Origin: Gloeopeniophorella convolvens
Lineage: Eukaryota > Basidiomycota > Agaricomycetes > Russulales
Direction of reading: 5' to 3'
NCBI GenBank assembly: GCA_022496205.1
Contig: WTXD01000047.1
Location: 142,803 to 206,802 of the forward strand
DNA: 64,000 nt
The first letter of the stretch is position 1. Each line of letters starts with the position of its first letter. A program made the position numbers and the translations under genes. This document shows positions 36,231-48,662 of this stretch, in pieces. The notes beneath the pieces were generated by a model. It was not told where the DNA came from, did not search any database, and saw only the letters and a program-made list of their open reading frames with translations.

Positions 36231-36984
36231 GATTGACAGTTGAAAACGAGATGGGAACAGATTTTATTGCATTTGCCTGCACCACGCTTTTCTATACGTG
36301 AAGACAGGAGGACATCTCAGGGGTGAACCCCGTGGTGTAGGACAGTGAGATCCGAGTCCCCGCGCACCGTCATCGGCTATCCGGAGGGGGTTGGCGATCG
36401 AGGGGCTGTCTGCATAGGCCATGGCAAGGGCGTGGGATTACCGCAGAAGGCTTGCGAGCCACTGATGTGGCATGAAAGTGGATCCATTGCATTATGTTTG
36501 AAACTGCGCAGCGTACATATTGGAGCGACACATCGCAGTTCGGTCGAGCCGTGGATAGCGCTAGCGCGGTGCCATATGTAGGAACAAGACATTGGTCCGA
36601 CAATGAACGCTGACCAAGTATTTCCGCTAGCCAGATGGTCCCGAAAAGTATGAGACAGACACGTTGCTCGGAGTCGCAGAGAGAGGTGGAGGCGGCGAGG
36701 ACCCAAAGTGAGGTTAGGAAGCACAGGTAGACGCTGCCAAAAAAGGGAAGCTTAGCGAGTCATTCATCCCGCAGGACGGTTCATCAGGCGCCTTGTCGGT
36801 CTCTCTCAACTACCATCGACCACAACTCTCCCAACACGCACTCACGGATCCTTCTCTTCGCTCAATATCTTCTGTCTCCGTCACCATTTTTCGACTTGAT
36901 TATTTATTCCACTGAGTCCTTGATCTTCGGTTTCATCTTCGCGCGTTATCTCGACTCCACACCTCTTCCTATCAGTCTTGTTTA
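36231..36984. promoter_or_regulatory. Divergent upstream region, ferritin-like C and BCAS3
   Basis: Head-to-head spacer of 754 bases. It is CT-rich from about 36,780 to 36,984 just before the BCAS3 start, which is typical of fungal 5' leaders. No gene. Confidence 0.4.
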
Positions 36985-39900
36985 ATGCCAGGCAAGGACC
37001 GCAATGCATCCCGCAAAGCTGCACGCCATGGTCTCAATTCGCATCCCGTCCTCTCTCAGTTTGAAGCCGTCGATGATCCGGAGGCGCTGGTGGATTTCGC
37101 AGAGCAATCACAAGAGGCTGAGTTCGAGCTCACCTTGGATCACGGTGGTACAGCGGACCCGCCGGCTTCGGACAACCAGTTGGGAATATACGAGGCCCCC
37201 GCTTACATCCGAGATCGCTTGTCTCCCCTACAGGCGTTCGACGAGACAGCGGGGCCGTTGATTCCGGAGGTCGTGTCAGAGGGACCTTTGTATGAGGAGC
37301 CACCCGGACATATTCGCTCCCCCATACTTTCAAAGTGAGTCTTCTGTATAGATCCTCTCTCCTTCATCTTTCCGCATCTTGCGCCATGGTCCGTGCTGTC
37401 TATGTTGGCGTGTGGCGGCGTCCTTTCTAGCTCCCTGAAGACAACGACATGCCAATATCCCAGTGGCACCGTCGTGTATTGCAGAAGGATTCGCGTCTTC
37501 TAACGTCGTCTTGCGCGTGTCTTGCGTCGCTGTCTACTGTCCCAAGTATCTGCCTTCGGCAGGTATATGTCGATCGCTAGACTTAGGCCGTGTTCACGGT
37601 GCACGTCACGGTGCACGACTGGACATGTCGGCTGGTGAGCCTGATCCGGCCATCCATTTGCGCCTTATATGCGCTTGCAAAGGCTATCCTCTCCTTGGAT
37701 CCTGTGGTTTCCTGCTATAGCCGAGTACCCTACACGTGTTGGAGGCGCATCGCGGGCTATGACTCAACCTTCTTCTCTTTTACTTTGCCTCCTCACTGGT
37801 GCTTAACTGACTTACCTATCCTTTCCAGGCAACCTACCCGGCTTGAAGGCCTTTCAAGGACCGTGCGGAACTACGTGCCAACATCGATCTCTATTGCTAT
37901 ACCATCTGCGTCCCCATCACCTCCCCGTGTCTCTCTTCCTGTCTCCTTTGGTAGTTTCATGTCTCCCACGCACGCACGCACTCCCCTTGACCTCACCGCG
38001 GCAGCCGAACGTCGCAGAAGCTGGGGGGTGGAGGCTGGTGGTGGGACACTAGAAGAAGTCCTCGCCCTTGACGGGCATCAAGACAGCCAAAGCGATGGCC
38101 AGCAGCCAGGCGTTCCACGTTACCCGGGAAGCGATGACTCGGAACGTATTACTTGGGCAAAGTGGGATGTGCTCCACCCTATGGGGAGTGACTCTGCAAA
38201 GTGAGATTAAGTTGTCTCACGTTAATGATGTTCTCACAGCGTCACAGGCGAATCCTGATCCTTGGCTATTTATCTGGGCTGCAGCTCTGGGATTGCAGCA
38301 ACTTAGACTCTATCACAGAACTTGTTAATCTATCTGGCCCGGAATGGGGGCGCGTCTGGCATGCAGAGGTTTTGCCTAACCCTTTGGTTGCTGACAACGA
38401 TCAATTCCGACGCTCGCGGCCTTTGCTTGGCATCATGTAAGCTTGGACCTTTCAAGGTGTTTCTTGTGCTCACCCAAGGTCACAGTTCCAAACGCCAGAA
38501 GCAGGGGCCTGAGTTTCTCGTGTATTCTCTTGCAACCCATAATGTCGTGAAGAAACTCTCTATCTCGGGTATCGTATCATTCTCAGCAAATTCAAACGTC
38601 ATAATTATTGTATGTCGTGCCTTTTCCTTTCGTTGATATTTATCGACGTATCTCATCCCATACTTCAGAGTTCAGCAAATCCAAATTCACTCCGCATCCT
38701 TTCCGCTTGTACATTCGCATCTCTATCTATCATCTCCTCAGGTCTCTCAACTTTCACGCACCCTCAATCAATATCAACGACACCCACGAATCTCGATACC
38801 ACTGTATTACCATCAAACGATTTAGACCCAGACGCCGTCCCCTCGGTGCCTCTCCCAATCTATGCGCTCTCCCTCCGCTTCCTTGCGTATGTTTCCCGGG
38901 TACCCACTGCGACACCTTTGGACACGCAGACACAAGCACAAACACCCGTTCGTGCGGAGGGCGCCGGCGCGCAAGCTGATTTCGGCGGCATCGCGCTGCG
39001 GGTCGGCGGATCCGTGCTGAGTGGGATGCGTGCGTTGGGCGGCCGGGCGCTCACAGCTGCTCGTGCGCGTATAACGGACACGTCGCCTGCGCCCTCTCCC
39101 AAGCCGCTCTCGCGTAGCGCACCAGAGCAAGAGACCCTCCCAACCGAGTCCGATGTCCGGTCGGCTCAGGCTGGGTATCGTGTGACGGTGCTCGACTTGG
39201 CACCACTCATGGCCTCGTCGCCTCGTGTCCCCGAGCTACTCGTTGAGTTTCTGGCGTCGAAGCGGCAGCCTATCGCGGCCCTCCGATTCTCCGCTGACGG
39301 CGGTGCGCTGATGGTCATCCCGGGAGATGGGCAGATCACCAAGGTCTTCCAGCTCCGGCCTGTGCCGCGTGCCTTGCGTTTAGCGGTGGATGAAGCAGCA
39401 CAGCGAGGCGAGGTGGAGGGTGCACCTATGGTTCCGGTATACACAATAATATCCGTTGTAGACGTTCGCTGACATTTTCGTCGTTGTAGGAGAGCGCACC
39501 TTGGCATATGTACGATCTCCGTCGAGGGCGGACCTCTGCTATAGTAGAGAGTCATGACTGGGCGCCTGATGGTCGCTGGATCGCGATCGCCACTAAGAGG
39601 CGAACTGTGCATGTGTTCGCTACGAACCCTTACGGTGGTAAACCCAACGGGGACAGTCACACCAAGAGCAGGGTATATAATTCTCCCGGGTTGGTGAGTA
39701 CGTTTTTACCCTCACACATCCCGGTTTCTCAACCTATCTGCAGGCACTCTCTACCAGTCTCTCTCCTCTTGTCCGTTTACGCACCAGTCAGCCTTCGGCC
39801 GGTCTGCCGGCTGCTCCGCTCGCCTTCACCTTCATTCGCTCCGACGCCCACTCACTCCCGAAACGCTTACTTCCACCACCCAGTATCGTGTCCCCGCCAT

Positions 39901-41134
39901 CTTCCGCACCCAATTCTGTCCATTCTTCGCCTTCCCAAGAGCCTCTCACGCCGCCGCAGAGGCGTAGGCCAACGAACTTTCAGGATTTCCTACTATTCGA
40001 TCCAGCAGACGGCTCTCTTTCTTTGCGACGGTGTGTCATCAACTTCCGCGCGCACGAGCACAACTTGTCCGTCCCGAGTGCGGTACCTGGTATAGGCGGT
40101 ACTAGCATATCACTACCTTCTCGCCCCTCGTTTGCTCGCGTCAGCGCGTCGCCACCTGCGCCCGCCATCTCCTCCCGTACTCGATCTTCAGGGGCGCAAG
40201 CAGCAGACAAGCCAGTGGACATGGTCGCTCACGAGGGTGAGGTGGCCACATGGAATCTCAGGCGAGGTCGGGGTTGGCCGGTTCTGAAGAGGCCTGTCCA
40301 GAGGGACGCACATGCTCCTCAGGCCAGAGGTCCTGCCTCCAAGCAGAAGTGAGTGCCTTGATGTATTCATGGTCTGGCTTTACTCTAACCTTCCATAGCT
40401 GGCTCTCGTACGCCGAATTGCGAACCAGTTCCCAGTCCCCACTTGTCCTTCCACGCCCGCTTTACATATCCCACCAATTCTCTTTCCACGCACTCAGTCA
40501 CGACTACCATGGTCAGCTCCGTCGGTTCCAATTCGATGTCCTCGGCCCCAAGATCGAGGTGCGGAAAGAAGTCGAAGTTAGTGCATATGCAGCCGGCGCT
40601 GGCGAGGCGTTCGTGTACGGGTCGCACGATGCCGGTCGTGTTTCATCGTCATTTGACGAGCCCTTGTCATCTGCCATGGCCAGCGGGCTCGAGTATCCCG
40701 CTTCGCCACCGGTAATCCCAATGTTCCCAAACGGGACACCTGGCTCGTTCAAGAACTCGATTCCAATCCAGCGTGTCGCGGACGGAATGAGCGAGGGCCT
40801 CGCCCGGGTGCGCCGCGAGATTGGGAAGGTACGCAGCCCACGCCTCGCGGACCCGCGCGCGGCGGTCCCGCTCGAGTTCGACGAGGAGGACGAGGACTTC
40901 ATCCTCAACTACGGCGATGCAGATGCTGGAACGTCGCCGTCACGTGATGACGGCGGGTCCATATCTATCTCAACGCCATCGTCCGGCCCAGGGGATGGTC
41001 CGGAGCGCACGGGATGGGATACAGGAGACGCAAAGGCGGACGATGTGGCAGAGCCATTTCAGGAGATTTCGGTGGTAGGATTCATGGATGAAGAACAGGT
41101 GCAGGAGCGCAGGAGCCGGTCGTTGGTTCGCTGA
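36985..41134 (+). CDS. BCAS3-type WD40 protein
   Basis: Start MPGKDRNASRKAARHGLNSH at 36985; TGA ends at 41134. After a long first intron (about 37336-37829) come TRLEGLSRTVRNYVPTSISI and SFGSFMSPTHARTPLDLTAA. Next is the WD40-like region LILGYLSGLQLWDCSNLDSI, LSGPEWGRVWHAEVLP, FLVYSLATHNVVKKLSISGI, LSACTFASLSIISSGLSTFT, ELLVEFLASKRQPIAALRFS, MYDLRRGRTSAIVESHDWAP, and DGRWIAIATKRRTVHVFATN. The C-terminal part contains WLSYAELRTSSQSPLV and RRFQFDVLGPKIEVRKEVEV, then EDFILNYGDADAG and ends ERRSRSLVR. The order matches the BCAS3 beta-propeller plus conserved C-terminal domain. Animal BCAS3 acts with PHAF1 at autophagosome-formation sites; whether this holds in fungi is inference. About eight exons. 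Confidence 0.82.
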
Positions 41135-41386
41135 GAACGATGTGCGTATGCGTGGAACTATTGACTCTGGCGACTCGTTTGTAAGATACGTTACTCGAGA
41201 ATATTTTACAGGTGCTGCAGCGATGCTGCTACATTCTGTCTTTGTAAGAATCATGACTCGAATTGTAGTCACATATTAGCTGCCAGCGCAGCCCCAGAAG
41301 TGATGGTTTCAGCGTACGGCCTAACAGAAGTAAGTGAAATCATGAACACTCTGGAGGATGCCACGCTCATGGTAGTAGGCTCGCAT

Positions 41387-44350
41387 CTAGTTTACTGTCG
41401 ACGATGCCCATGCCTGTGGCTCCGCGCTCATCTCAAACTCGATTGTGCTCCCGTTCGCGATCTGTGAGTGCTTGATGACGGGTTCGCTCACGATTTTCCC
41501 ATCCACTTTGAGCGACTTGACGTAAGGTTTCGTCATCGCGCCGGGCGCGATAATGCGCAGCGGCTGATGAGATGCAGGGAGGTCGACAGTAATTGCGTCA
41601 AAAAATGGGCTGTGCGTGTAGTGCAGGAGTGAGTTTCAACTATAGTGACGAGCAGGGATTATGAAGTCGACTTGCCTTCCAACTATGTATTCGCCCGATA
41701 CTGGGTTAACGGGATAAAAGCCGAGCGCGCTGAAAATGAACCAAGCGCTCATTTGGCCGCAGTCTTCGTTCTAGTGTAGAAGCAAAAAAAAGTTAGAAGG
41801 AAGAACGCGGTGCCCCGGGTGGAACAACATACGCCGGACAGGCCGTCTACGGTGGCGTTGTAGTTCGCCTCCGCAATCTGACGAATGCGTGCTTGGCCTT
41901 TCGAAGCGGCGCTAGCCATAGCATACAGGTACGGTATGTGGTGCGACGGCTTTGTGTGAGACACTTAGGTGCTGCAGTGATGCGAGGCTCGGGGTGCTTC
42001 TCACCTCGTTCGTTTGGTCATTGTGTCCTGACGTCGCCATCGCATGGTTTAGTCGGTATGACGCCACAGCTCATCAGAGACCAGAAACTCACCGCCGTCA
42101 AAATGTTCGTCCAAGCTCTGGACAAACCTTGTCTTGCCGCCGCGCAGCGCGATGAGCTCGTCAACGGCGTGCACGACGTCAAACGAGTATGCCCACTTGT
42201 CGCCTTCTGTCCAGCCATTGTCAGGACCAGCCCAGGAGCCACTAGCGTTGCGCGCTTCCATGAATCCCGTTGCGTTGTTGAAGATCGTGATGGGGGCAGC
42301 CATGGAGCGGTCACGAAAGAAATTCGCGTCGTCTCCTTTGCCGAGGAAGTCAGCAAGCACCGAAACGGCGTAATCGTCGTCTATTGGGTTGTGCGTTACG
42401 TGTTAGCGGTGACGGGGATTCACGTTATACACAGGATCGTACATGCGTAGTCCAACGTCCTCGATGCAGACTCCGAATGGATGTCATCGGCAACCCAACC
42501 TTCGGATGCGTAAACGCTGCTAAGGCCGGCGCGGACCTCATAGCCCACGTTCTCCTGTCGGTCGGAGTACCTGAATGGGTGGTCGGTCCCAGATAACGAG
42601 GCAGGTAATCCTAGACTTACTCTGTAGTCTCGTCATTCGCAGGTGGAACAGTGGCATCTTTGTACACAGCCTCGTATGCCAGCTCTTTGTCGAAGCCCGC
42701 GATGCCCTTAAGAGCAGCCTCCGCGATCAGAGAATCCGCATGAGTGCCCACCATGATGTTCGTTTCTGCAGTAGTCGTCGTGAGTATGATCCTGTTGGTC
42801 ACATCGCGTTACTGCTCAGCGCTCACCAACGATGTTCTTCCACATTGGAAGCCATCCTCCCTATTATTGTTATCAGAATCAATTCACGATGTGATGTGTG
42901 TAGGTTAGTCACCTCTTCATAATCTTGCAGCATACTCTGGACCATGCCGGGTATCCGTTCAGGCGCCAGGAGAATCTGCCAGCCCCAGATCGCACGGAAG
43001 GTGTCCTGCGTCCTCAAACTAAGCCTTTCCCCTGCCGGAAGCGATAGACAAAGCATACCCAAATTGAGTAACCGGTGTAGGAATTGCCCTTGTGAACCTC
43101 GTTATCGTAGCCAGAAAAGTACATTCCTTCTTCATCCTGCTCGTACGGATACTGCAACGGGTTCGTCAACAACGGCCACAATTAGGAATGGAACCCCAGT
43201 ACCTGCAAGGTGTGGAATAGAGCCGTATAGAAGGTCTCGAGTTGATCTTGAGAGCCGCCTTCTACCTGCACACGGTCAAGTTTCTCTGCCCACTCCCCGC
43301 GAGTCCTCTTAGCTGTCTGTTCCAACGACGTGCCGTCGGGGACCTCTCTCTCCAGGTTCCTCCGTGCCTGCTCGATAGAGATGAATGACACTCCAATACG
43401 CATGTTCACAGTTTTGGTGCCGTTCGCGAAGGAGGCGTACCCCCCTAGTACGGTCCCGTTTCGTATACGCTCACCCGCGCGGGTTGTCCCGTTCTGCGTC
43501 GACCCGAAGGCGGAAAATGGTACGTCAAAGCGCGCAACGAAGTATCCGCTGAACTTCTCAGCAGGGTTTGGGCCGATGATGAAATCTTGTCTCTCAGGAT
43601 TGGAGCCGGTGATCTCGCGAGTGGCTGGGTCGATCGCGATAGAACCAGAGGGATATGTTACGTTGGTCGGATCCGCAGAGCCCATGATGGATGCGCGGGT
43701 GGCCTCAATGAAGACGTATGGTACCTGTGTATCTGCGAACGTGAAACGCAAGTGGCCAACGCGCGAAGCTGCATAGTCGCTGTCAGCAGTCGCGAAAACA
43801 GAAAGAACCGCCACGCACTAGCACTCTGCTCAGCTAGGATTGAGCCGCCCTCGATTGCGGTGAGCCTTGCGCGGTAGTAGCTCGGTGATACGACTTCATC
43901 GTCATGACTGAAGTTCATCCCCCGCCGCTCGAAGAGGCTTTGAACAGTGCCGGCGCCAGGTACAACCACAACCTGCGCGCTTTCACCCATCCAGATCGCT
44001 GGCTGGTGAGTTCCCTGAAAGCCGTGGATCGTAGTGTCCGTGTAGTTATACGGCGTGACCGATACGTAGTTCTCACGCGTCTGCGCGACCCAACGGGTCA
44101 TGGCGAAGGGAGGTGCAGTTGACGGGATCATACCGCCTGAGCCATTGGGTGTATCGCCACCGTTACCGATGAGCCTGTAGAATGTTCAGTGTCATGTACT
44201 GGGAACACGACACATTGTGACGCACGGGTTAACAAGGTCCACCGCACGACTCTTCGGTTCATTAAAGCCGGCAGGAGGTAAAGTAGCAGCGAGCGCGGTC
44301 AGCGCAAGCAGACACACGCTGGAGAACGAGAGATAGTGACGCGAATACAT
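41387..44350 (-). CDS. Secreted GH92 alpha-1,2-mannosidase
   Basis: Start MYSRHYLSFSSVCLLALTAL at 44350 (signal peptide); stop TAG at 41387-41389. Exon blocks: FNEPKSRAVDLVNP, LIGNGGDTPNGSGGMIPSTA, MTRWVAQTRENYVSVTPYNY, FQGTHQPAIWMGESAQVVVV, FIEATRASIMGSADPTNVTY, MRIGVSFISIEQARRNLERE, and LETFYTALFHTLQ. Then YPYEQDEEGMYFSGYDNEVH, DTFRAIWGWQILLAPERIPG, VGTHADSLIAEAALKGI, YDDYAVSVLADFLGKGDDAN, MEARNASGSWAGPDNGWTEG, NEPSHHIPYLYAMASAASKG, NEDCGQMSAWFIFSALGFYP, and a final beta-sandwich exon ending EFEMSAEPQAWASSTVN. This is the GH92 order; the family consists of calcium-dependent inverting exo-mannosidases that trim N-glycans and fungal mannans outside the cell. About ten introns. Predicted intact. 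Confidence 0.88.
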
Positions 44351-44465
44351 CGCGTCAAGGTCGAAGACGGATGCGAACATCATGTCTTGTTGCCGACCCT
44401 GCCTTTATGGAACGCCGGACTTCGAGAAGATGGTTGAAGACGTTCTCAGCAAGGACTCCAGGCAG

Positions 44466-45560
44466 TCAGCTGATGGTCCCCGGATCTCTGGCTTCTCCAT
44501 CCCTCACTTCGATCATGTCTGCTGATTGCGGGGGCCATATGACAGACGCACCAATGACGTTCAGTCGGTCGCCGTTGCCCTCGATAGATGAAATTTTGAG
44601 TTGCTTTGGCTCAGCACGCGCTTTGAGGGGTGGTAGAACGGCGCAAAAGTGAAGAAATATCTCAAGGGAGAAGAGCGTGTAAACGACTGTCGTGGGAAGG
44701 TCTACAAGCGAGACGACGGTGGTCGGCGACAAGCCTACGACAAGCAACGCTCGGTGAGCGCCTGCGAGCGCGGTCCGGCCTTACGACTGGTGGCAGTTCC
44801 TTTCGGTGAAAGTTCATGCGGCCCGCATATTTAACACGATTGGACCCTTAGCAGCCCACCTCCAAGCATCGATCATACTCTATCCTCGTACACGGTGACA
44901 TACACCACGGACAAAGTACACGAAACACGGATAGCGCTCACCTCGCCGCCACCGCCAATCAAACCGTCGTCGAGATTCGCTGCGGATGCAAGGTTGCTGG
45001 CACGGGACAACAGTGAGACGGTTTCGAAAAGAGCAGGCCTGGGAGTCTGATGCAAGTCCGGGCTAATCTCCATGGGAGGGAGTATATGTTGTACTGGTGT
45101 CCTACTATTGGGCCGGTCTGATAGTCTTGGCTGAGCTTCTCGGCGATGGCTGCTAGCTGGCTGAGCGGCGATCGGCCCACCACATCTATGTCCTAGTCAG
45201 ACCTATCGGATTACTGGTGTAAGTTGGCATTGTCGGCGGCTGGCGTACCTTCGATCCAGTTTACTCCGCGACGGGCGCGATGGCATACATAGCCCCGTTC
45301 GAAGGCCTTGTGCATGCGCCTCGGACAGTACCACGACCTCGGACACCAAGTTCTGTCACCGAGACGAAGGCCGGCGAAGAATAGCCCCGTATGTAACGTT
45401 CGCTGGGAAGCGTCGGAGCGGAGACAGGGTTGCCGAACTCTGTTCGTGTTCGTCGACGGCGTGAGCCCTCCCACCACAGTGCTATCGCAGACATGCCCTC
45501 AATGAAGCTAATGCTGGGATGGATCGGTCGGCGCTTCGTCCAAAGACTCGAGCGCTCAGA
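44466..45560 (-). other. Unassigned possibly coding segments on the minus strand
   Basis: Several stretches read like real protein but cannot be joined into a model. One lies at 45261-45494 (SERYIRGYSSPAFVSVTELG). Another at about 44960-45100 contains ALFETVSLLSRASNLASAAN followed by LDDGLIGGGGE and a possible donor. A third at 44466-44747 contains LVDLPTTVVYTLFSLEIFLH, then KQLKISSIEGNGDRLNVIGA, ending in a stop. They could be exons of one unrecognised gene or a decayed one. I do not know the family. Confidence 0.25.
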
Positions 45561-46160
45561 CTAAGACGGGCTTTTAGATAGGGATAGCTTTGGTCTTGAC
45601 CAGCCTAGAAGCATTTGCATCATTCGGGGTAAGCAATCCGCGCAAACCCAGAACGGCAGGATTACCACTTCCGGGGAGAGACGGCGAGATATGGCCAGCG
45701 CGTATGAGGGATGCGAAAGAATGGCTAGATACCCCTCGAAAGGGTTCCTTTGACATTGCCGAGTGAAGCGAAGAAGTTGTGGATTCACCTGAGTGCGTAG
45801 GGTGCCTGGCTCAGGCTTTACGGTATCGTGGCGGTCCACTTCCAAAGCCGCCCACTGTTATTACAGCAACATCGGTGAAATTATTGGGGTCTAGCAGCAC
45901 CCAGGCTTGCCGTGGTCGGTGGTGGACGCATGTTGAGGGTGGGACCTGTTCGGAGTGATGACCACCGGGATGACGTCACGTAATCTACTCGATGGTGCTC
46001 GTTGGCACCGTACGCGTGTCTCGCTTGGACCGGACGACAGTGAGCCTATGATGGTTCACAGCGTTTGCGGCGTCACCACGTCACCAACGTTCCACCTCGC
46101 ATATTGGCAACGTTTGCTCCTTTAATCAAGGCAGGTTTGAGCAGGTGAAGCGTCATCATT
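45561..46160. other. Intergenic, upstream of mannitol-1-phosphate dehydrogenase
   Basis: Short chance ORFs only. Confidence 0.3.
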
Positions 46161-46164
46161 GACC

Positions 46165-46192
46165 ATTGGCGCCTCACCCACGAGTATATATA
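46165..46192 (+). promoter_or_regulatory. Inverted CCAAT plus TATA box of the mannitol-1-phosphate dehydrogenase gene
   Basis: ATTGG (inverted CCAAT) at 46165-46169 and TATATATA at 46185-46192 stand about 160 bases before the ATG at 46349, followed by a CT-rich leader. This is a clear core promoter arrangement. Confidence 0.6.
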
Positions 46193-46348
46193 GGTATCTT
46201 CAACTTTAGGGCCTCGAGTTTTCACTTCCGTCCCTGACACCTCAATCCTTTCCCAATCCAACCTTCTGCTATCGATTGACTGTGAAACACCCTCTTAATA
46301 CCTCCTTATCCTACCTACTCCCACTGCAACACCCCTCCGCCTCCCATC

Positions 46349-47536
46349 ATGCAAGAGCGATTCGCAAACCAGCCTCAGGCGGTTCACTTCGGCGCCGGGA
46401 ACATCGGTCGTGGGTTCATCGGTGCCCTTCTCGCCGAGTCGGGATACTTTGTCGTCTTCGCCGACGTTGACGCGAATCTCATTGACGAGATCAACAACCA
46501 CGACTCGTATGAAGTACATATTCTCGACCAGAAGGAGCGCACGGAGGAGATCCACTCGTTCGCCGGCGCGCTCTCGCAGACGGACGACGTCCCTCGTGCC
46601 ATCGCAAACCCACACACTCGGTTGATCACGACTGCTGTCGGCCCACCAATTCTCGACAAGATCGCCCCGACCATCGCGCGTGGATTGCAGGCGCGACGTG
46701 CGGCAGGCGGCGGCGCGCTCAACGTGATCGCATGCGAGAACATGGTCGGGCAGACAGAAGCCCTCGGTGCGGCGGTGCGGCAGCACCTCTCGGACGCGGA
46801 GCGCGAGTGGGCGGCGGAGCACGTTGGCTTCGCCAACTGCTCCGTCGACCGCATCGTGCCCGCTCCACCGCGCGCGGACAACCCGCTTGACGTTGGCGTC
46901 GAGGAGTTCTCCGAGTGGGCTGTCGACCGCTCTGCGCTGCGCGCGCCGCTCGACCCGCCCGTACGCGGCATTACCCTCACCGACTCGCTTGGTTCGTACA
47001 TCGAACGCAAGCTCTTCACGCTCAACTGCGGGCACGCGACCACGGCATACCTCGGCTTCGTGCACGGATACCATACAATCGACGAGGCGATCGCGGACCC
47101 CGCGCTTGCCGACGTCGTGCGCGGCGCACTCAAAGAAGGCGGCGCAGCGCTTGTGAAGAAACATGGTTTTGACGAAGAAAAGCATGCTCAATACGTCGAG
47201 CGAGTGCTTTCGCGCTTCGCAAATACCAAGTTGCACGATGACGTCGTACGTGTGGGACGACAACCGCTACGCAAACTTGCCAAGGGCGATCGATTACTCG
47301 GGCCAACAACGATGGCGCACGACTACGGGCTCCCAGTCGACAACCTCACGCGCGGGATTGCGGCTGCGTTCCTATTTGACGTCAAGGACGACCCCCAGAG
47401 TATCGAAATAGTTGAGAAGATCGGCAAATCGGGCATTGACCACGCGGTCGCGGAATACACAGGGTTCGAGGACGGGAGCGAAGTGCATGGCAAGATTGTG
47501 GCAGCTTACAGGCAGTTGAAGGCGCCGAAGAATTGA
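46349..47536 (+). CDS. Mannitol-1-phosphate 5-dehydrogenase
   Basis: Single uninterrupted ORF of 395 codons, MQERFANQPQAVHFGAGNIG, ending RQLKAPKN. This is the usual length for M1PDH (EC 1.1.1.17), which interconverts fructose-6-phosphate and mannitol-1-phosphate with NAD(H) in the cytosol. The NAD-binding loop is HFGAGNIGRGFIGALLAESG and the acidic ADVDANLIDEINNHDSY end of the next strand selects NAD. ITTAVGPPILDKIAPTIARG, VIACENMVGQTEALGAAVRQ, ERKLFTLNCGHATTAYLGFV and GPTTMAHDYGLP are family blocks; the Lys in ERKLF is the conserved catalytic-site residue of the polyol-specific long-chain dehydrogenases. It is intronless, unlike nearly all neighbours. A strong TATA box lies upstream. Confidence 0.93.
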   Translation: MQERFANQPQAVHFGAGNIGRGFIGALLAESGYFVVFADVDANLIDEINNHDSYEVHILDQKERTEEIHSFAGALSQTDDVPRAIANPHTRLITTAVGPPILDKIAPTIARGLQARRAAGGGALNVIACENMVGQTEALGAAVRQHLSDAEREWAAEHVGFANCSVDRIVPAPPRADNPLDVGVEEFSEWAVDRSALRAPLDPPVRGITLTDSLGSYIERKLFTLNCGHATTAYLGFVHGYHTIDEAIADPALADVVRGALKEGGAALVKKHGFDEEKHAQYVERVLSRFANTKLHDDVVRVGRQPLRKLAKGDRLLGPTTMAHDYGLPVDNLTRGIAAAFLFDVKDDPQSIEIVEKIGKSGIDHAVAEYTGFEDGSEVHGKIVAAYRQLKAPKN

Positions 47537-47964
47537 TAGGTTTGTTCGCATAGACAACCGGTTTTTAAGGAAAGTGCTGTATATCACAATATCGTACTCA
47601 GAACCTACCGTCCGCGTAGCTAGTCTTCGTACTTGTATCACCATTTTGCGAACATAGACTCTTAGTCCAAGGAATAAGATGGCCAACATGTCGGTCTTGT
47701 ATTTGTAGTGACGCCAGCTATCTTGCACGAATGGTAGCGCCATGCGTGGATGGCCAGGAAGGCAACAACGATAATAAGATTACGCAAACCGTCATTAAAG
47801 TCGTTACAGCGTTGCAAGTCGTAAACAAGTCATGGGGGAGTCGTAGACGTCATGGGAGAAGATAGATATCGTCAGCCGGACGCAAACCAGGTCCTACAAG
47901 CACAAACGGGAACTTCAGTCGTTCTTCCGGGAGCTGGCATTCGCAGGTGTATGGACCGTCGTGT

Positions 47965-48662
47965 TCACAGAAGCAACACGCCGAGTACGAGAGCAGCAGT
48001 GCTCGAGATGCCGGCAAACACACAGACGTGCCTGCGCGACTGCAGTGCAACTGCACCATTGGATGGCGCTGGCGCAGGTGCCTTCGTTGGTGTGGTCTCG
48101 CCATCCGAGTTGGACGTGTTACCGAGCAGCGAGCTCGCGAATTCGCACGTCTGACGCACGCCATTCACGACCGCAGGTAGGTCAGGTGTGTCCAGCACAG
48201 CCGTCTGGTTCGTCTTCTCGAAGCTACCAGACACACTTCAATACGGGCGACAGAGATGCCCTTTTCAGGGAGGGGCGGAGGCGTACCAGTCTGCGCACTG
48301 AGGAAAGACAGACTGGAAAGTGTCTGTGCAAGCGCACTTGATGACATCGATGAATGCACCAGGATTGAAAAGGACCTATGTCACGGCAAAGCGTCAGCCG
48401 ATGGAGAGGGAGTGGCTTGTTCGATAGTGCGCACCGAGGAGAAGTTGGCCAGGACTGGGCAGGCCTGCGCGCAGCTGTTGATAGAACCGTAGTTCTGCTC
48501 ACAGATCGGGCATGATGAGGGTGAGTCTGGAAAGAAAGGCTGCGCTTGCTGGCGAATGACAAGTGGCAGGACCGGTGATAAGGGGTACGACAAGACAGAC
48601 ATGGGCGTAAATAGCGCAACGAGCAGGCCGGTGACGACGGTAATAAGGGAAGGGGGGGTCAT
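47965..48662 (-). CDS. Small secreted Cys-rich protein, probably GPI-anchored
   Basis: Start MTPPSLITVVTGLLVALFTP at 48662 (signal peptide); stop TGA at 47965-47967. Three exons: the first holds SSCPICEQNYGSINSCAQAC and PVLANFSS; the second VLFNPGAFIDVIKCACTDTF, QSVFPQCAD; the third CFEKTNQTAVLDTPDLPAVV, VRQTCEFASSLLGNTSNSDG, a Thr/Pro/Ala-rich linker, and a hydrophobic end FAGISSTAALVLGVLLL. The paired Cys pattern and hydrophobic terminus suggest a cell-wall or GPI-anchored protein. Similar short proteins are widespread in Agaricomycetes; no function is known to me, and it is not a canonical CFEM domain. Confidence 0.7.
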
